Shown in pieces: positions 9,754 through 19,730 of a stretch of DNA of 64,000 bases. Each line of letters opens with the position of its first letter. The stretch's first letter is position 1. The position numbers and the translations under genes were made by a program. Under the pieces are notes generated by a model. It was not told where the DNA came from and did no database searches. It was given only the letters and a program-made list of their open reading frames with translations. The stretch is from Neisseriaceae bacterium (lineage in GTDB: Bacteria; Pseudomonadota; Gammaproteobacteria; Burkholderiales; Neisseriaceae): assembly GCA_017991555.1 (NCBI GenBank), contig JAGOQM010000002.1, positions 124,001-188,000 of the forward strand, in the 5' to 3' direction.

Positions 9754-12579
9754 TTATAGGGTACGAGCCACTTCAATCATTTCATAAACTTCTAATTGGT
9801 CGCCCACTTCGATCTCGTTGTAGTTTTTCAACATCAAACCACATTCGTAACCTTGCTTCACTTCTTTCACGTCGTCTTTATAACGTTTCAAGGAATCAAG
9901 CTGACCGGTGTGAATCACCACGTTGTTACGGATCAAGCGCACCATGGCGTCGCGTTTCACCATGCCATCGGTCACCATACAGCCGGCAATATTGCCCACT
10001 TTAGACACGTTGATGACCTGACGAATTTCCACGGTACCCAAGATTTGCTCTTTCTGTTCTGGGGCCAACATGCCAGACATGGCCGCTTTCACATCGTCAA
10101 TGGCGTCATAGATGATGTTGTAGTAGCGAATGTCCACGCCTTCGGCTTCTGCCAATTTACGGGCAGCTGCGTCAGCACGGGTGTTAAAGCCAATGATGAC
10201 CGCGTGCGAAGCAATCGCCAAGTTCACGTCAGACTCACTGATGCCACCCACGCCGCTGTGCAACACGTCTACCTTCACTTCGTCGGTCGACATTTTTTGC
10301 AAGCTGCTGGCCAAAGCCTCGTAAGAACCCTGTACGTCGGCTTTGATGATCACCGATAGGTGGCTGGCTTCGCCGGCACCCATATTGGCAAACACGCTTT
10401 CCAAGTTGGCTGCCTGTTGGCGTGCCAAGCGTACATCACGGTATTTACCTTGACGGAACAAGGCCACTTCACGGGCTTTCTTCTCATCGGTCAACACCAT
10501 GGCGTCTTCACCGGCGTTCGGTACGTCAGACAGGCCCAAGATTTCCACTGGGATAGACGGGCCGGCAGAGTCGATGCTCTTACCGTTTTCGTCGATCATG
10601 GCGCGGATTTTACCGTAGGCAGAACCGGCCAACAGCATGTCGCCTTTACGTAAGGTACCCGATTGAACCAACAGCGTAGATACGGCACCACGGCCTTTGT
10701 CCAAGCGCGCTTCCACAATAATACCCTTGGCTGGCGCGTCGATTGGCGCGGTTAGCTCCAACACTTCTGCTTCCAACAATACCGCTTCTAGTAGGGCATC
10801 AATGTTAATGCCTTGCTTGGCCGATACGTTGATGAACTGGGTTGGACCACCCCATTCTTCCGGCACCACTTCGTGGGCAACCAACTCTTGGCGAATCTTT
10901 TCAGGGTTGGCAGATTCTTTATCAATCTTGTTCACGGCCACCACCAACGGCACGCCAGCTGCTTTAGCATGGTGAACCGCTTCAATGGTTTGTGGCATCA
11001 CGCCGTCGTCGGCCGCCACCACCAAAATCACGATGTCGGTGGCTTTGGCACCACGGGCACGCATGGCGGTAAACGCCTCGTGACCTGGGGTGTCTAGGAA
11101 GGTCACCACGCCGCGATCGGTTTTCACATGGTAGGCACCAATGTGCTGGGTAATACCACCCGCTTCGCCGGTGGCCACTTTGGCGCGACGAATGTAGTCA
11201 AGTAAAGAGGTTTTACCGTGGTCCACGTGGCCCATTACGGTCACCACCGGTGGACGTGGCAATAGTTCGCCATCGCTGGCGACTTCGCCATCCATCAAGA
11301 ACGCATCTGGATCATCCGGCTCGGCAGCTTTACCATTATGGCCCATCTCACCCACCACAATCAGGGCGGTTTCTTGGTCCAATACTTGGTTAATCGTCAC
11401 CATCATGCCCATGTTCATCAGCACTTTGATCACTTCAACGGCTTTAACCGCCATTTTGTGAGACAAATCTGATACAGAAATGGTTTCTGGCACCAACACC
11501 TCATGCACCACTGGCTCAGTCGGCGCATTAAAGGCATGTTGGTTGTTTTCTTGATGACGGCTTTGATGCTTACGACCGCTGCCACCACGTTTGCCGGTTT
11601 TCCAGCGATTGTCATCACCACGAGGGCCGCCCTTGCCTTTGGCTGGGCCACGTGGGGCTTTATTGCCGCCACGATCGTCCCAAGTACCACGCTCGGTCTT
11701 CTCGTTTTTAACTTCTTTAACGCTGGGCTTCGGCGCTTCTTTGGCCGCAGGACCGGTTTTCGCCAAGGGCGCTTTGTCGGTCACGGTGGCAGAACGATCG
11801 GCTTTTTTGGCCGTTGCGTCTTTGGCTTCTTGCTCAGCCGCTTGACGAGCCGCGACGCGGCGCGCTTCACGCTCTTGCTTTGATTTCAACAACGCTTCTT
11901 GATGCGAACGCAACGCTTCCGCACGCTTGGCTTCGTCTTCGCGCTGGGCACGTTCGGCTTCGCTAATCACCTGTACTGGCTCAGCGACTTTCACCTTCAC
12001 CGGCTCGGCGGCTTTGGCTTTTACTGGCTCAGCCTGCTTTTCAGCCACAGGTTCTGCTTTAGGTTCTGCTTTAGGTTCTGCTTTAGGGGCCGCTGCTGCT
12101 TTCGCTGCCTCTGCCTCACGCTTGGCGGCCGCTTCGGCCGTGGCTTTGGCTTCGAGCGCTGCCTTTTCAGCCGCGGCTGCTTTTTCAGCAGCGGCCGCTT
12201 CAGCCGCTACTGCTTGCGCTTGGGCCTGTTCTTCTTTGGCTTGCGCCTGTTCTTGAACCGCTTCTTGCGCTTTTTTCGCTGCTTCTAACTCACTCGCGTC
12301 TGGGGCCACGGCCACACGACGACGACGGCGCGTTTCCACTTGAACAGTGCCTGCCGCAGTTTGAATTTCAGAAGTTTTCTTTTGCATTAAAGTAATGTTA
12401 TTACCTTGGCCTTCACCACTGCCTTGCTGCAAGAACGACAACAATTGTTGTTTGTCCGCAGAAGAAACACCATCATTCACCGTGCTTTTACGCACGCCTG
12501 CTGCATTTAACTGCTCAAGTAAGCGCTCGGGTGTTAAGTTTAATTCTCTTGCCAGTTGCTCTACATTATTACTATCCAT
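9754..12579 (-). CDS. infB: Translation initiation factor IF-2
   Basis: IF-2 is the GTPase that brings initiator tRNA to the 30S subunit. I set the start at 12579 ([14 protein letters not shown]) because AAGGGGG lies just upstream; this gives 941 residues. Order: N-terminal IF2N module, a long Ala/Glu/Lys linker (about residues 75-330) with KAEPKAEP repeats, a second IF2N-like helix ([24 protein letters not shown]), G domain ([27 protein letters not shown]), then domains II-IV ending VARTL. It begins 16 bases after the nusA stop. Confidence 0.96.
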   Translation of the reverse strand: MDSNNVEQLARELNLTPERLLEQLNAAGVRKSTVNDGVSSADKQQLLSFLQQGSGEGQGNNITLMQKKTSEIQTAAGTVQVETRRRRRVAVAPDASELEAAKKAQEAVQEQAQAKEEQAQAQAVAAEAAAAEKAAAAEKAALEAKATAEAAAKREAEAAKAAAAPKAEPKAEPKAEPVAEKQAEPVKAKAAEPVKVKVAEPVQVISEAERAQREDEAKRAEALRSHQEALLKSKQEREARRVAARQAAEQEAKDATAKKADRSATVTDKAPLAKTGPAAKEAPKPSVKEVKNEKTERGTWDDRGGNKAPRGPAKGKGGPRGDDNRWKTGKRGGSGRKHQSRHQENNQHAFNAPTEPVVHEVLVPETISVSDLSHKMAVKAVEVIKVLMNMGMMVTINQVLDQETALIVVGEMGHNGKAAEPDDPDAFLMDGEVASDGELLPRPPVVTVMGHVDHGKTSLLDYIRRAKVATGEAGGITQHIGAYHVKTDRGVVTFLDTPGHEAFTAMRARGAKATDIVILVVAADDGVMPQTIEAVHHAKAAGVPLVVAVNKIDKESANPEKIRQELVAHEVVPEEWGGPTQFINVSAKQGINIDALLEAVLLEAEVLELTAPIDAPAKGIIVEARLDKGRGAVSTLLVQSGTLRKGDMLLAGSAYGKIRAMIDENGKSIDSAGPSIPVEILGLSDVPNAGEDAMVLTDEKKAREVALFRQGKYRDVRLARQQAANLESVFANMGAGEASHLSVIIKADVQGSYEALASSLQKMSTDEVKVDVLHSGVGGISESDVNLAIASHAVIIGFNTRADAAARKLAEAEGVDIRYYNIIYDAIDDVKAAMSGMLAPEQKEQILGTVEIRQVINVSKVGNIAGCMVTDGMVKRDAMVRLIRNNVVIHTGQLDSLKRYKDDVKEVKQGYECGLMLKNYNEIEVGDQLEVYEMIEVARTL

Positions 12580-12595
12580 ACCAACCCCCTTGTTC

Positions 12596-14080
12596 TTACT
12601 CAGTAAACCAGTGTGCGCGCGCATTCATGATGATGTTTTTAGCTTCATCTTCGGTGACACCAGTAATCTCAATTAACTCGTCGACTGACAGTTCTGCCAG
12701 GTCGTCACGAGTGGTGATTTCAGCCTGCGCCAATTCGCGCAACATGTCTGAATCCACACCCTCTAAACTCTTTAGATCTTCAGCAACCGCACCCAACTGC
12801 TCTTCGGTGGCAATCGCCAAAGTCAAAATTGCATCTCGCGCACGGGCACGAAGCATGTCAACCGCCGCTTCGTCCAAACCGTCAATTTCCAACAGCTCAT
12901 TAACGGGTACGTACGCCACTTCTTCCAGGGTAACAAACCCTTCTTGCACCAGCTTGTTGGCCATGTCGGCTTCAATGTTTAGCTGGTTCACAAACAGTTC
13001 ACGCACGGCGGCGTCTTCGGCTTCATGCTGCTCTTCAGCCTCAGCCACCGTCATGATGTTCAGGTTCCAGCCGGTCAACTCCGCCGCTAGGCGCACGTTT
13101 TGACCGCCACGCCCAATGGCCAAGGCCAATTGGTCTTCGGCCACCACCACATCAACCGAATGCTTGTCTTCATCGATCAAAATGCGGGTGACTTCAGCAG
13201 GCGACAAAGCGTTGATGATGAACTGAGCGGTGTCTGGAGACCACAACACCACGTCAATACGCTCACCAGCGAGTTCGTTGGTCACCGCGTTCACGCGTGA
13301 ACCACGCACGCCGATACAGGTCCCTTGCGGGTCGATACGGGCGTCGTTGCCTTTTACCGCAATTTTGGCACGCATGCCAGGATCACGAGCGGCTTCTTTA
13401 ATTTCCAACAGGCCGTCTTCAATTTCTGGCACTTCCATTTCAAACAGCTTGGCTAGAAAATCGCGTGAAGTACGGGTCAGAATCACCTGTGGGCGCGTGC
13501 CATGTTGGTCAACGCGTAATAAGTACGCGCGCACACGGTCACCAGAACGCAGGTTTTCTTTTGGGATCATTTGGTCGCGTGGCAACAACGCTTCTAAGCG
13601 ACCACATTCGATCACGGCACCATGACGCTCAACGCGCTTAACGGTACCCAACACCAAGTGTTCTTTACGTTGTAAGAACTCATTCAAAATCTGCTCTCGT
13701 TCGGCATCACGAATGCGTTGCAAAATAACCTGCTTGGCAGTTTGCGCGCCAATACGACCGAATTCCACATTTTCAATAGGCTCTTCGATGTAACCGCCCA
13801 CCTCAACGTCAGAGTCAGGGTACTGTTCTTGCACTTCCTCGATGGTTAACTGTAGCTCTTCATCCATCAAATCTTCATCATTTACCACCAACCAACGGCG
13901 ATAGTTTTGGTATTCGCCCGTTTCGCGGTCAATTTCTACGCGCACATCAATGTTTTCTTGATTGAATTTCTTTTTGGTAGCACTAGCCAGTGCGAATTCC
14001 AACGCACTAAACACCACATCTTGGCTCACATTTTTTTCACTTGCCAAGGCATCAACTAACAATAAAATTTCGCGGCTCAT
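12596..14080 (-). CDS. nusA: Transcription termination/antitermination protein NusA
   Basis: NusA (494 residues) binds RNA polymerase and modulates pausing, termination and antitermination. An N-terminal polymerase-binding domain, S1 domain ([20 protein letters not shown]), KH1 and KH2 ([32 protein letters not shown]) and two acidic C-terminal repeats are visible in order. Length and layout match proteobacterial NusA. GGAGGA lies before the ATG. It is the second gene of the rimP operon. Confidence 0.97.
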   Translation of the reverse strand: MSREILLLVDALASEKNVSQDVVFSALEFALASATKKKFNQENIDVRVEIDRETGEYQNYRRWLVVNDEDLMDEELQLTIEEVQEQYPDSDVEVGGYIEEPIENVEFGRIGAQTAKQVILQRIRDAEREQILNEFLQRKEHLVLGTVKRVERHGAVIECGRLEALLPRDQMIPKENLRSGDRVRAYLLRVDQHGTRPQVILTRTSRDFLAKLFEMEVPEIEDGLLEIKEAARDPGMRAKIAVKGNDARIDPQGTCIGVRGSRVNAVTNELAGERIDVVLWSPDTAQFIINALSPAEVTRILIDEDKHSVDVVVAEDQLALAIGRGGQNVRLAAELTGWNLNIMTVAEAEEQHEAEDAAVRELFVNQLNIEADMANKLVQEGFVTLEEVAYVPVNELLEIDGLDEAAVDMLRARARDAILTLAIATEEQLGAVAEDLKSLEGVDSDMLRELAQAEITTRDDLAELSVDELIEITGVTEDEAKNIIMNARAHWFTE

Positions 14081-14110
14081 GCACTTTCCTCCGAAGCCTT
14101 TTGGCTTAAA

Positions 14111-14545
14111 TTAAAACTCAGGTTTTAACCGGGCTTTATCAATATTTGTTAATTCCAATTGTACTGTTTTATTTTCAGCCGTTTGGAGGGTCAACGTTTG
14201 AGTTGCCTCGTCGAATGACACCATGCGGCCTTCAAATTTTTTCTGACCGTCAACCGGCAAGCGGGTTTTAATCTTAGCAAGCTGCCCAGCAAAGCGAATA
14301 AAGTCAGCTTCTTTCTTTAATGGACGATCCAACCCAGGGCTAGACACTTCCAAACGGTTATAATCTACGTCTTCCACCACGAATAAGCGGCTCATGTGAT
14401 GGCTCACAGTGACGCAATCCTCTACGGTAATACCGCCTGGCTTGTCAATAAAAATACGCATATCGCCATTAGGCAATAGCTCATAGTCAACCAACTCGTA
14501 CCCTAACCCAGGTAAGGTTTTTTCTAAAATAGAACGAACGTCCAT
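14111..14545 (-). CDS. rimP: Ribosome maturation factor RimP
   Basis: RimP (144 residues) is required for 30S assembly. The family features ([47 protein letters not shown] and [16 protein letters not shown]) are all present. GGGAG precedes the ATG. It is the first gene of the nusA-infB operon, as in most proteobacteria. Confidence 0.95.
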   Translation of the reverse strand: MDVRSILEKTLPGLGYELVDYELLPNGDMRIFIDKPGGITVEDCVTVSHHMSRLFVVEDVDYNRLEVSSPGLDRPLKKEADFIRFAGQLAKIKTRLPVDGQKKFEGRMVSFDEATQTLTLQTAENKTVQLELTNIDKARLKPEF

Positions 14546-14560
14546 TGCACTCCCACAAAT

Positions 14561-14612
14561 AAAAAAATGGGCAAAAGCCCATCTCTCAGAATCGAAAAAC
14601 GCCCTTATTCTA
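14561..14612 (-). promoter_or_regulatory. Leader attenuator and -10 of the rimP operon
   Basis: Reading the minus strand there is a TAGAAT (-10 like, 14607-14612). About 15 bases past the expected start, the hairpin GGGC-tttt-GCCC (14569-14580) is followed by a seven-T run ending 16 bases before the rimP start codon. A terminator this close to the gene suggests attenuation of the whole nusA operon. The -35 is weak, so the promoter is tentative; the hairpin plus T run is clear. Confidence 0.5.
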
Positions 14613-14775
14613 CCTTATCTAGGTTCAAAAAGAAACCTTCTTGAGAATCTTTATGCGCCAACGTCATGCCTCTTTGAAAACTCTTTTTTATAAATGAAAT
14701 GAATCGCTTAAATTAACCCCTATCAGGCCCACTCAATTACTTGCCTGCAAAAACGCCAGGGGGTCATTTTGGCTA

Positions 14776-14804
14776 TTGAAGATTCCGTCACAACCTACTA
14801 GAAT
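14776..14804 (+). promoter_or_regulatory. Predicted sigma-70 promoter of serC
   Basis: TTGAAG (14776-14781), a 17-base spacer and TAGAAT (14799-14804). The expected transcription start near 14811 lies a few bases before a strong hairpin. Confidence 0.5.
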
Positions 14805-14813
14805 CAAGTGATG

Positions 14814-14852
14814 GCGAAACCCAAAGCATCCCTTGCTTTGGGTTCGCTTTTA
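14814..14852 (+). terminator. Terminator-like hairpin in the serC leader
   Basis: GCGAAACCCAAAGC (14814-14827) pairs with GCTTTGGGTTCGC (14835-14847), one bulge, followed by four T. It lies about 80 bases before the serC start with no gene upstream to terminate, so it is probably a leader attenuator or a 5' stability hairpin. Confidence 0.6.
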
Positions 14853-14926
14853 CTTATAGGTGATTTGACCAAAAGTGATCAAACGCCGCTTACTCGTTAG
14901 ACAACCCTCACTACAAAGGCACACAC

Positions 14927-16030
14927 ATGAGCACCCCGATTTATAATTTTTCTGCTGGTCCCGCAACTTTACCTGAAGACGTCCTGAAGCAGGCGCAAGC
15001 GGAACTGTTAGATTATCAGGGGACCGGTTTTTCGGTAATGACCATGAGCCACCGTAGTGATTTGTTTATGGACATCATGCAGCGCGCAGAAAACAGCCTA
15101 CGTCAGCTCATGAACATCCCCAACAATTATAAGGTGTTGTTTCTGCAAGGCGGTGCCAGTGCCCAGTTCAACATGCTGTCTCTTAACCTAGCGCAAGGGT
15201 TTAAAACCATTAATTCTGTGGTGACAGGCAACTGGAGCCTGATGGCCAACAACGAAATGGGCAAGCTGGTGGACGCCAAAATCCACGTCGCCGCCCACGC
15301 AGGGGAACTGTACAACTACAACAACCTACCCAGCCCCAGCGCCTGGCAGCTAGACGAGAGCGCCGCCTACACCCACTACACCTCTAACGAAACCGTGCAC
15401 GGCTTGCAATACCAAGCCCTGCCTACGGCCGCCTTAACCAACACGCCGTTGGTGTGTGACATGTCGAGCGACATCATTTCGCGCCCAGTAAACGTGAACG
15501 ACTTTGGCGTGATTTACGCCGGTGCCCAGAAAAACATTGGCCCAGCCGGCACCACCATCGTGATCATTCGCGAAGACCTACTGGAACGCTCTTCGCCCTT
15601 GGTGCCAAGCGTCTGGAACTACAAGAGCCACGTTGACAAAGAAGGCATGTACAACACGCCAGCCACCTACCCTGTGTACATCGCCGGCTTGGTATTCGAT
15701 TGGCTCATCCAACAGGGCGGCGTCAGCGCCATTGAAGCCAAGAACAATGAAAAAGCAGCACAACTGTACGCCTACATAGACAGCAGCGATGGCTATTACA
15801 AAAACACCATTGATGCCGCCGTTCGTTCTAAAATGAACGTCATCTTCCATACCGCCTCAGCCGAACGAGACGCTCAATTTGCCAAAGAGGCAGATCAAGC
15901 GGGCTTGAAGCTCTTAAAAGGCTACAAATCTATGGGCGGCATGCGCGCCAGCATCTACAACGCCATGCCTTTGGCCGGCGTAGAAACCTTGATTAAGTTC
16001 ATGGATGAGTTTAAAGCACGCAACGCTTAG
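14927..16030 (+). CDS. serC: Phosphoserine aminotransferase
   Basis: SerC is the PLP enzyme that transaminates 3-phosphohydroxypyruvate in serine synthesis and acts in pyridoxine synthesis. The 367-residue protein begins with the family start NFSAGPATLPEDVL. The PLP lysine is K202 in YAGAQKNIGPAGT, and EVSHRSD-like MTMSHRSDLFMDIM and the C-terminal YKSMGGMRASIYNAMP are present. AAAGG precedes the ATG. It is a single gene with its own leader hairpin and terminator. Confidence 0.96.
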   Translation: MSTPIYNFSAGPATLPEDVLKQAQAELLDYQGTGFSVMTMSHRSDLFMDIMQRAENSLRQLMNIPNNYKVLFLQGGASAQFNMLSLNLAQGFKTINSVVTGNWSLMANNEMGKLVDAKIHVAAHAGELYNYNNLPSPSAWQLDESAAYTHYTSNETVHGLQYQALPTAALTNTPLVCDMSSDIISRPVNVNDFGVIYAGAQKNIGPAGTTIVIIREDLLERSSPLVPSVWNYKSHVDKEGMYNTPATYPVYIAGLVFDWLIQQGGVSAIEAKNNEKAAQLYAYIDSSDGYYKNTIDAAVRSKMNVIFHTASAERDAQFAKEADQAGLKLLKGYKSMGGMRASIYNAMPLAGVETLIKFMDEFKARNA

Positions 16031-16052
16031 GCCACTTTAAATCTTCTGACCC

Positions 16053-16080
16053 AGCCACCGCGCCCTGCCGGTGGCTTTTT
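16053..16080 (+). terminator. Terminator of serC
   Basis: GCCACCG (16054-16060) and CGGTGGC (16069-16075) followed by a T run. Confidence 0.85.
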
Positions 16081-16173
16081 AACGCCTTCATCAGGCCCAG
16101 TAAGGGAACCTATAAACCCAATGGCAGTCTTAACCTCAAGCTCAGCCCTTCATATTCACATAAGGACATCACC

Positions 16174-16347
16174 ATGAAAACCAGAGGCAAAACCCTGGCC
16201 CCCAGAAACCCTTACGCCGTGCTGGCCAAGCAGCGTGTCGCCGGGGCCCACGAAAAGACCAACAAGGCCAAACGACAGCGAGCCAATCAACAATTAAGAC
16301 AGGCCATTAAAAAAGAGGTGGGGTTTTATAACCCACCTCTTTTTTAA
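16174..16347 (+). CDS. Small basic protein, 57 residues, function unknown
   Basis: AAGGAC lies 7 bases before an ATG that opens a 57-codon frame beginning MKTRGKTLAPRNPYAVLAKQ. The product is strongly basic (runs of Lys/Arg, no membrane segment), and the frame runs up to and ends inside a perfect terminator. The stop TAA (16345-16347) is in the T run, so the last ~13 residues are encoded by the hairpin. It sits alone between serC and fhs, on the opposite strand to fhs. The RNPxxxLAKQRxAGAH pattern resembles small conserved betaproteobacterial proteins, but I cannot name a family. Confidence 0.65.
   Translation: MKTRGKTLAPRNPYAVLAKQRVAGAHEKTNKAKRQRANQQLRQAIKKEVGFYNPPLF
16309..16346 (+). terminator. 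Perfect bidirectional terminator
   Basis: AAAAAAGAGGTGGG pairs with CCCACCTCTTTTTT around an 8-base loop. It serves the 57-residue gene on the plus strand and probably fhs on the minus strand. Confidence 0.85.
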
Positions 16348-16421
16348 TGGCCTGTTGCCGCACCGACAAGCAATACCAGCCACGCTCAGCGCCATCGATG
16401 ACACCGATGGCGCCAGCCAGA

Positions 16422-18101
16422 TTAAAACAACCCTTCAATCTGTCCTTTGGTGTCCAAATGAATCTGGTTCGCCGCCGGCAGCCGCGGCAAGCCCGGCATG
16501 GTCATGATGTTGCCACAAACCACCACCACAAACCCAGCGCCCGCCGCCAAACGCACCTCCCTAATCGGCAGCTCATGCCCGCTCGGCGCGCCTAACAGAC
16601 TTGCGTCGGCAGAAAAACTGTACTGTGTTTTGGCGATACACACCGGCAAATGCCCAAACCCCATCTGTTCCCATTGCTGTAACTGAGCCAGAATTGCTGG
16701 TGCCGCCTGCACACCACTGGCACCGTATAACTCGGTGGCCACTTTGGCAATCTTGTCAATCAAGGGCAACTCATCCGCATACAATAGCTGAAAGCCCGAG
16801 CCTGACTGCGGGGCTTCGATGGCCGTCACCACCGCCTCTGCCAGCTGCACCGCACCGGCACCACCCTCGGCCCAATGGGTACACACATAAGCCTCAACCC
16901 CACGCTGTGCAATCAAACGCAGCAACAGCGCCGTTTCGGCCTCGGTATCAAACACAAAATGATTAATCGCCACCAGCACAGGCACGCCAAATTTTTGCAG
17001 ATTGCGTAAATGGCGGTCTAAGTTCACCATGCCCCGCTCTAAGGCGGCCAGATTCTCAATCTTTAAATCGTCTTTGGCCACGCCACCGTGCATTTTTAAA
17101 GAGCGCACCGTGGCCACCAACACCACGGCATCGGGATGCAGCCCCGCTTGACGACACTTAATGTCAAAAAACTTTTCCGCCCCTAAGTCTGCCCCGAAGC
17201 CCGCTTCGGTCACCACATAGTCGGCCAACCCCAACGCGGTTTGCGTGGCCACCACCGAGTTACAACCGTGCGCAATATTGGCAAAAGGGCCGCCATGAAT
17301 CATGGCCGGATTGTGCTCCATGGTTTGGACCAGATTGGGCATAAACGCGTCTTTCAGCAAGACCGTCATGGCGCCATCTGCCTCCAGATCACGCGCATGG
17401 ATGGCCGCGCCAGTCTGGTTATAGCCAACAATAATGTCGCCCAAACGCTGCTGCAAATCCTCTAGGCTGGTCGCCAGGCAAAAAATAGCCATGATTTCAG
17501 ACGCCACCGTAATGTCAAAGCCAGACTCGCGCGGGTAGCCATTATTGCTGCCCCCCAACGCCACCACGACTTCACGCAAAGCGCGATCATTCATGTCGAC
17601 CACTCGGCGCCACGCCACCTTACGGGTATCAAAACCCAAGGCATTGCCCCAATGAATGTGGTTGTCGATCAAGGCCGCCAACAGGTTATGAGCCGAGGTA
17701 ATGGCATGGAAATCGCCGGTAAAATGCAGGTTAATCTCTTCCATAGGCAGCACTTGAGCACGGCCACCGCCTGCGGCGCCGCCCTTCATGCCAAAACAAG
17801 GCCCTAGGCTAGGCTCGCGCAAACACACCATGGCCTGATGGCCAACATGGTTTAACCCGTCAGTCAAACCAACCGACACCGTGGTCTTGCCTTCCCCCGC
17901 TGGCGTTGGGCTCACCGCCGTCACCAACACCAGTTTGCCTTTCTCAGGCCTGGCCTGCGCCGCCTTCACCGCATGCGCCGCCAGCTTGGCCTTAGTATGA
18001 CCATAAGGCACCAAATCTGCCGAACCCAACCGTAGTTTTGCGGCCACATCACTAATAGGTTGCAACGTTACTGAACGTGCGATTTCAATATCGGTTTTCA
18101 T
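16422..18101 (-). CDS. fhs: Formate-tetrahydrofolate ligase
   Basis: Fhs makes 10-formyl-THF from formate, THF and ATP, feeding one-carbon metabolism. The 559-residue length is standard. The N-terminus ([17 protein letters not shown]), the P-loop [14 protein letters not shown] (about residues 68-81), [19 protein letters not shown] and the C-terminal [15 protein letters not shown] are diagnostic. GGTGAGG sits before the ATG. It is divergent from an unknown gene across ~430 bp. Proximity to serC (a source of serine-derived one-carbon units) may be coincidental. Confidence 0.97.
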   Translation of the reverse strand: MKTDIEIARSVTLQPISDVAAKLRLGSADLVPYGHTKAKLAAHAVKAAQARPEKGKLVLVTAVSPTPAGEGKTTVSVGLTDGLNHVGHQAMVCLREPSLGPCFGMKGGAAGGGRAQVLPMEEINLHFTGDFHAITSAHNLLAALIDNHIHWGNALGFDTRKVAWRRVVDMNDRALREVVVALGGSNNGYPRESGFDITVASEIMAIFCLATSLEDLQQRLGDIIVGYNQTGAAIHARDLEADGAMTVLLKDAFMPNLVQTMEHNPAMIHGGPFANIAHGCNSVVATQTALGLADYVVTEAGFGADLGAEKFFDIKCRQAGLHPDAVVLVATVRSLKMHGGVAKDDLKIENLAALERGMVNLDRHLRNLQKFGVPVLVAINHFVFDTEAETALLLRLIAQRGVEAYVCTHWAEGGAGAVQLAEAVVTAIEAPQSGSGFQLLYADELPLIDKIAKVATELYGASGVQAAPAILAQLQQWEQMGFGHLPVCIAKTQYSFSADASLLGAPSGHELPIREVRLAAGAGFVVVVCGNIMTMPGLPRLPAANQIHLDTKGQIEGLF

Positions 18102-18533
18102 ACCTCACCCTAAATGAATGAAACACATTAAACATATGCATCTTAAAAGGCCTTATTTATACCATTAAATCTTAAAATACACACCCAGCCGCCACCGCAT
18201 CGACGTCCAGTCAGCAAGTCTCGCGCCGACACCCTAGTTAGATATAAACATTCTTTTGTAATTATCATACTAATCGTTGAAAAACACCAAAGCCATTGTT
18301 TTAACAAGATAAATAATACAAACCAACAGGCTACCCAATCTTTACAAAGGTTAAATCAGGTTAAATCCAACTATTACTTTGCAATAATCGGTAGAATCGC
18401 CCAAGACGACCTGTAAAGAAAGCCGCTTCTCCCTGATTAATCATCGATTTATAGAGGGAAAAGAACGCTCAGTGAGCAACATTTTGAACAACATTATTAA
18501 ATAATCGATAACGTCATGAAGGAACCCTAATAA
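18102..18533 (-). other. 432-base intergenic region between divergent genes
   Basis: AT-rich DNA that must hold the fhs promoter and that of the unknown gene at 18534. I see a promoter candidate for the latter near 18484-18512 but no clear operator, riboswitch or gene. Confidence 0.5.
18484..18512 (+). promoter_or_regulatory. Predicted promoter of the gene at 18534
   Basis: TTGAAC (18484-18489), a 17-base spacer that is nearly all A/T, and GATAAC (18507-18512). The implied leader is ~15 bases and contains the GAAGGA ribosome site. Confidence 0.4.
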
Positions 18534-19304
18534 ATGGCACTAATCATTCGAGAAGACTTTAAAGAAGTGGCGGATTTGATCAACCGACTCATCACCATCG
18601 GCCAAGAGTTTTCTAAATACGAAACGCGCTGGATCGAATTGGCGAACAATGAGGATTGGCAAATCGTCAACAACATTAAAGACCCGATGAGTAAACGTCA
18701 TTTAGAAGCGCTGTACAACACGGGCAGCGCGGTCAGCACCCAAATGAAAAATCAGCTGGTTTCGCTCAATGAAAACATCACCAACTACCCTTCCCTAAGC
18801 GCCATCGTGGAAAAACTGGGCCAGGATCAAAGCTGGGTCGCCCAAATCGCGTCATTAGAATCACTGCTAAGCCAGGCAAACGAAACCTATACTGGCCTAA
18901 ACGTCCACATTAAAGCCTGCCAACAAATGGCGCGACTGTTTAAAATTCAGATCAGCCAGCTGAACATCATTAAATACACCCTCGACCTATTGGAAGACAG
19001 CGACACCTACAGCAAAGAGCTCACCATCGCCACCACCAATGCCCAGGTTGAAAAAAGCTTGGCCAGCTCGGCCGCCTTACTGCAAAATAATTCAGACAAT
19101 AAAGCGCTGCTCCAACAAATTTTGGCGGCTCTGTCCGAACTAAAACCGCACGAAGCGGAAGCCAGCATCAACCATGCCTTTCCGCCCATTGACACCGACT
19201 ACGGCGTGACCCCGCCCGACGAGGCTGCAACGCCCCGTAAAACCATCCGTGCCACACAGCAAAATACTCAGGCACCCGAAGCCACACCCTATCGCCTGTA
19301 CTAA
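18534..19304 (+). CDS. Unknown helical protein, 256 residues
   Basis: I do not recognise this protein. It has no signal peptide or membrane segment. Residues ~1-205 look almost entirely helical with heptad-like leucines (LIIREDFKEVADLINRLITIG, LLEDSDTYSKELTIATT), and the last ~45 residues are a disordered Pro/Thr/Gln tail ending YRLY. The layout (short hydrophobic start, long helices, loose tail) would suit a chaperone, a FlgN-like secretion partner or a cytoskeletal adaptor, but no motif decides. AAGGAA precedes the ATG. It is monocistronic, with a strong terminator after it. Confidence 0.75.
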   Translation: MALIIREDFKEVADLINRLITIGQEFSKYETRWIELANNEDWQIVNNIKDPMSKRHLEALYNTGSAVSTQMKNQLVSLNENITNYPSLSAIVEKLGQDQSWVAQIASLESLLSQANETYTGLNVHIKACQQMARLFKIQISQLNIIKYTLDLLEDSDTYSKELTIATTNAQVEKSLASSAALLQNNSDNKALLQQILAALSELKPHEAEASINHAFPPIDTDYGVTPPDEAATPRKTIRATQQNTQAPEATPYRLY

Positions 19305-19315
19305 GCAGCGCGATG

Positions 19316-19346
19316 CAAAAAGCCAACCTGACGGTTGGCTTTTTTA
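19316..19346 (+). terminator. Terminator of the 18534 gene
   Basis: AGCCAACC (19321-19328) and GGTTGGCT (19333-19340) followed by six T; A-rich on the other side, so possibly bidirectional. Confidence 0.85.
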
Positions 19347-19388
19347 ATGGGCGCGCCTGAATCACGGTACCACCTTACAAAATCTAGG

Positions 19389-19670
19389 CTACAGGCTGGG
19401 CTTACGCACAAACATAAAGGCCAGCCTTCTTGCAAACGGCAGCATGATCAACACCGTAGGGAACGCAACGACCCAAGAGCTGAGCCATGCGCCCAGCCAC
19501 AATGACCAAAGCCCGTCCACAAAGCCAACGTGCTTTAAGATACTCACCAATGACACCACTGCACTCATAATACAAGACAGAATAAAGGGCATCACGATGC
19601 CCAAAAACCTTGGGTGCAACTTATTAAAACCAAAGCAATTCTTCTCAATTTCACTCATGTTTCTATTCAT
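19389..19670 (-). CDS. DUF2798 family small membrane protein
   Basis: A 93-residue protein with two membrane segments (about residues 24-46 and 54-80). The pattern LHPRFLGIVMPFILSCIMSAVVS ... LGAWLSSWVVAFPTVLIMLP matches DUF2798, an uncharacterised two-helix family. The start is uncertain: AGAAGGA abuts the ATG at 19670 but lies ~12 bases before the next ATG at 19658 (MSEIEKNC). Its role is unknown. It follows the nucleotidyltransferase on the same strand, 60 bp away. Confidence 0.8.
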   Translation of the reverse strand: MNRNMSEIEKNCFGFNKLHPRFLGIVMPFILSCIMSAVVSLVSILKHVGFVDGLWSLWLGAWLSSWVVAFPTVLIMLPFARRLAFMFVRKPSL

Positions 19671-19730
19671 TCCTTCTAGGCCGCCAACGACACAAGCCCT
19701 GCCTGTGCCTCAGCCCCAAATCATCGTTAG

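Noticed and set aside
9796..12288. Long plus-strand frames across infB
   Set aside because: Shadows of the infB gene, including its low-complexity Ala/Glu linker.
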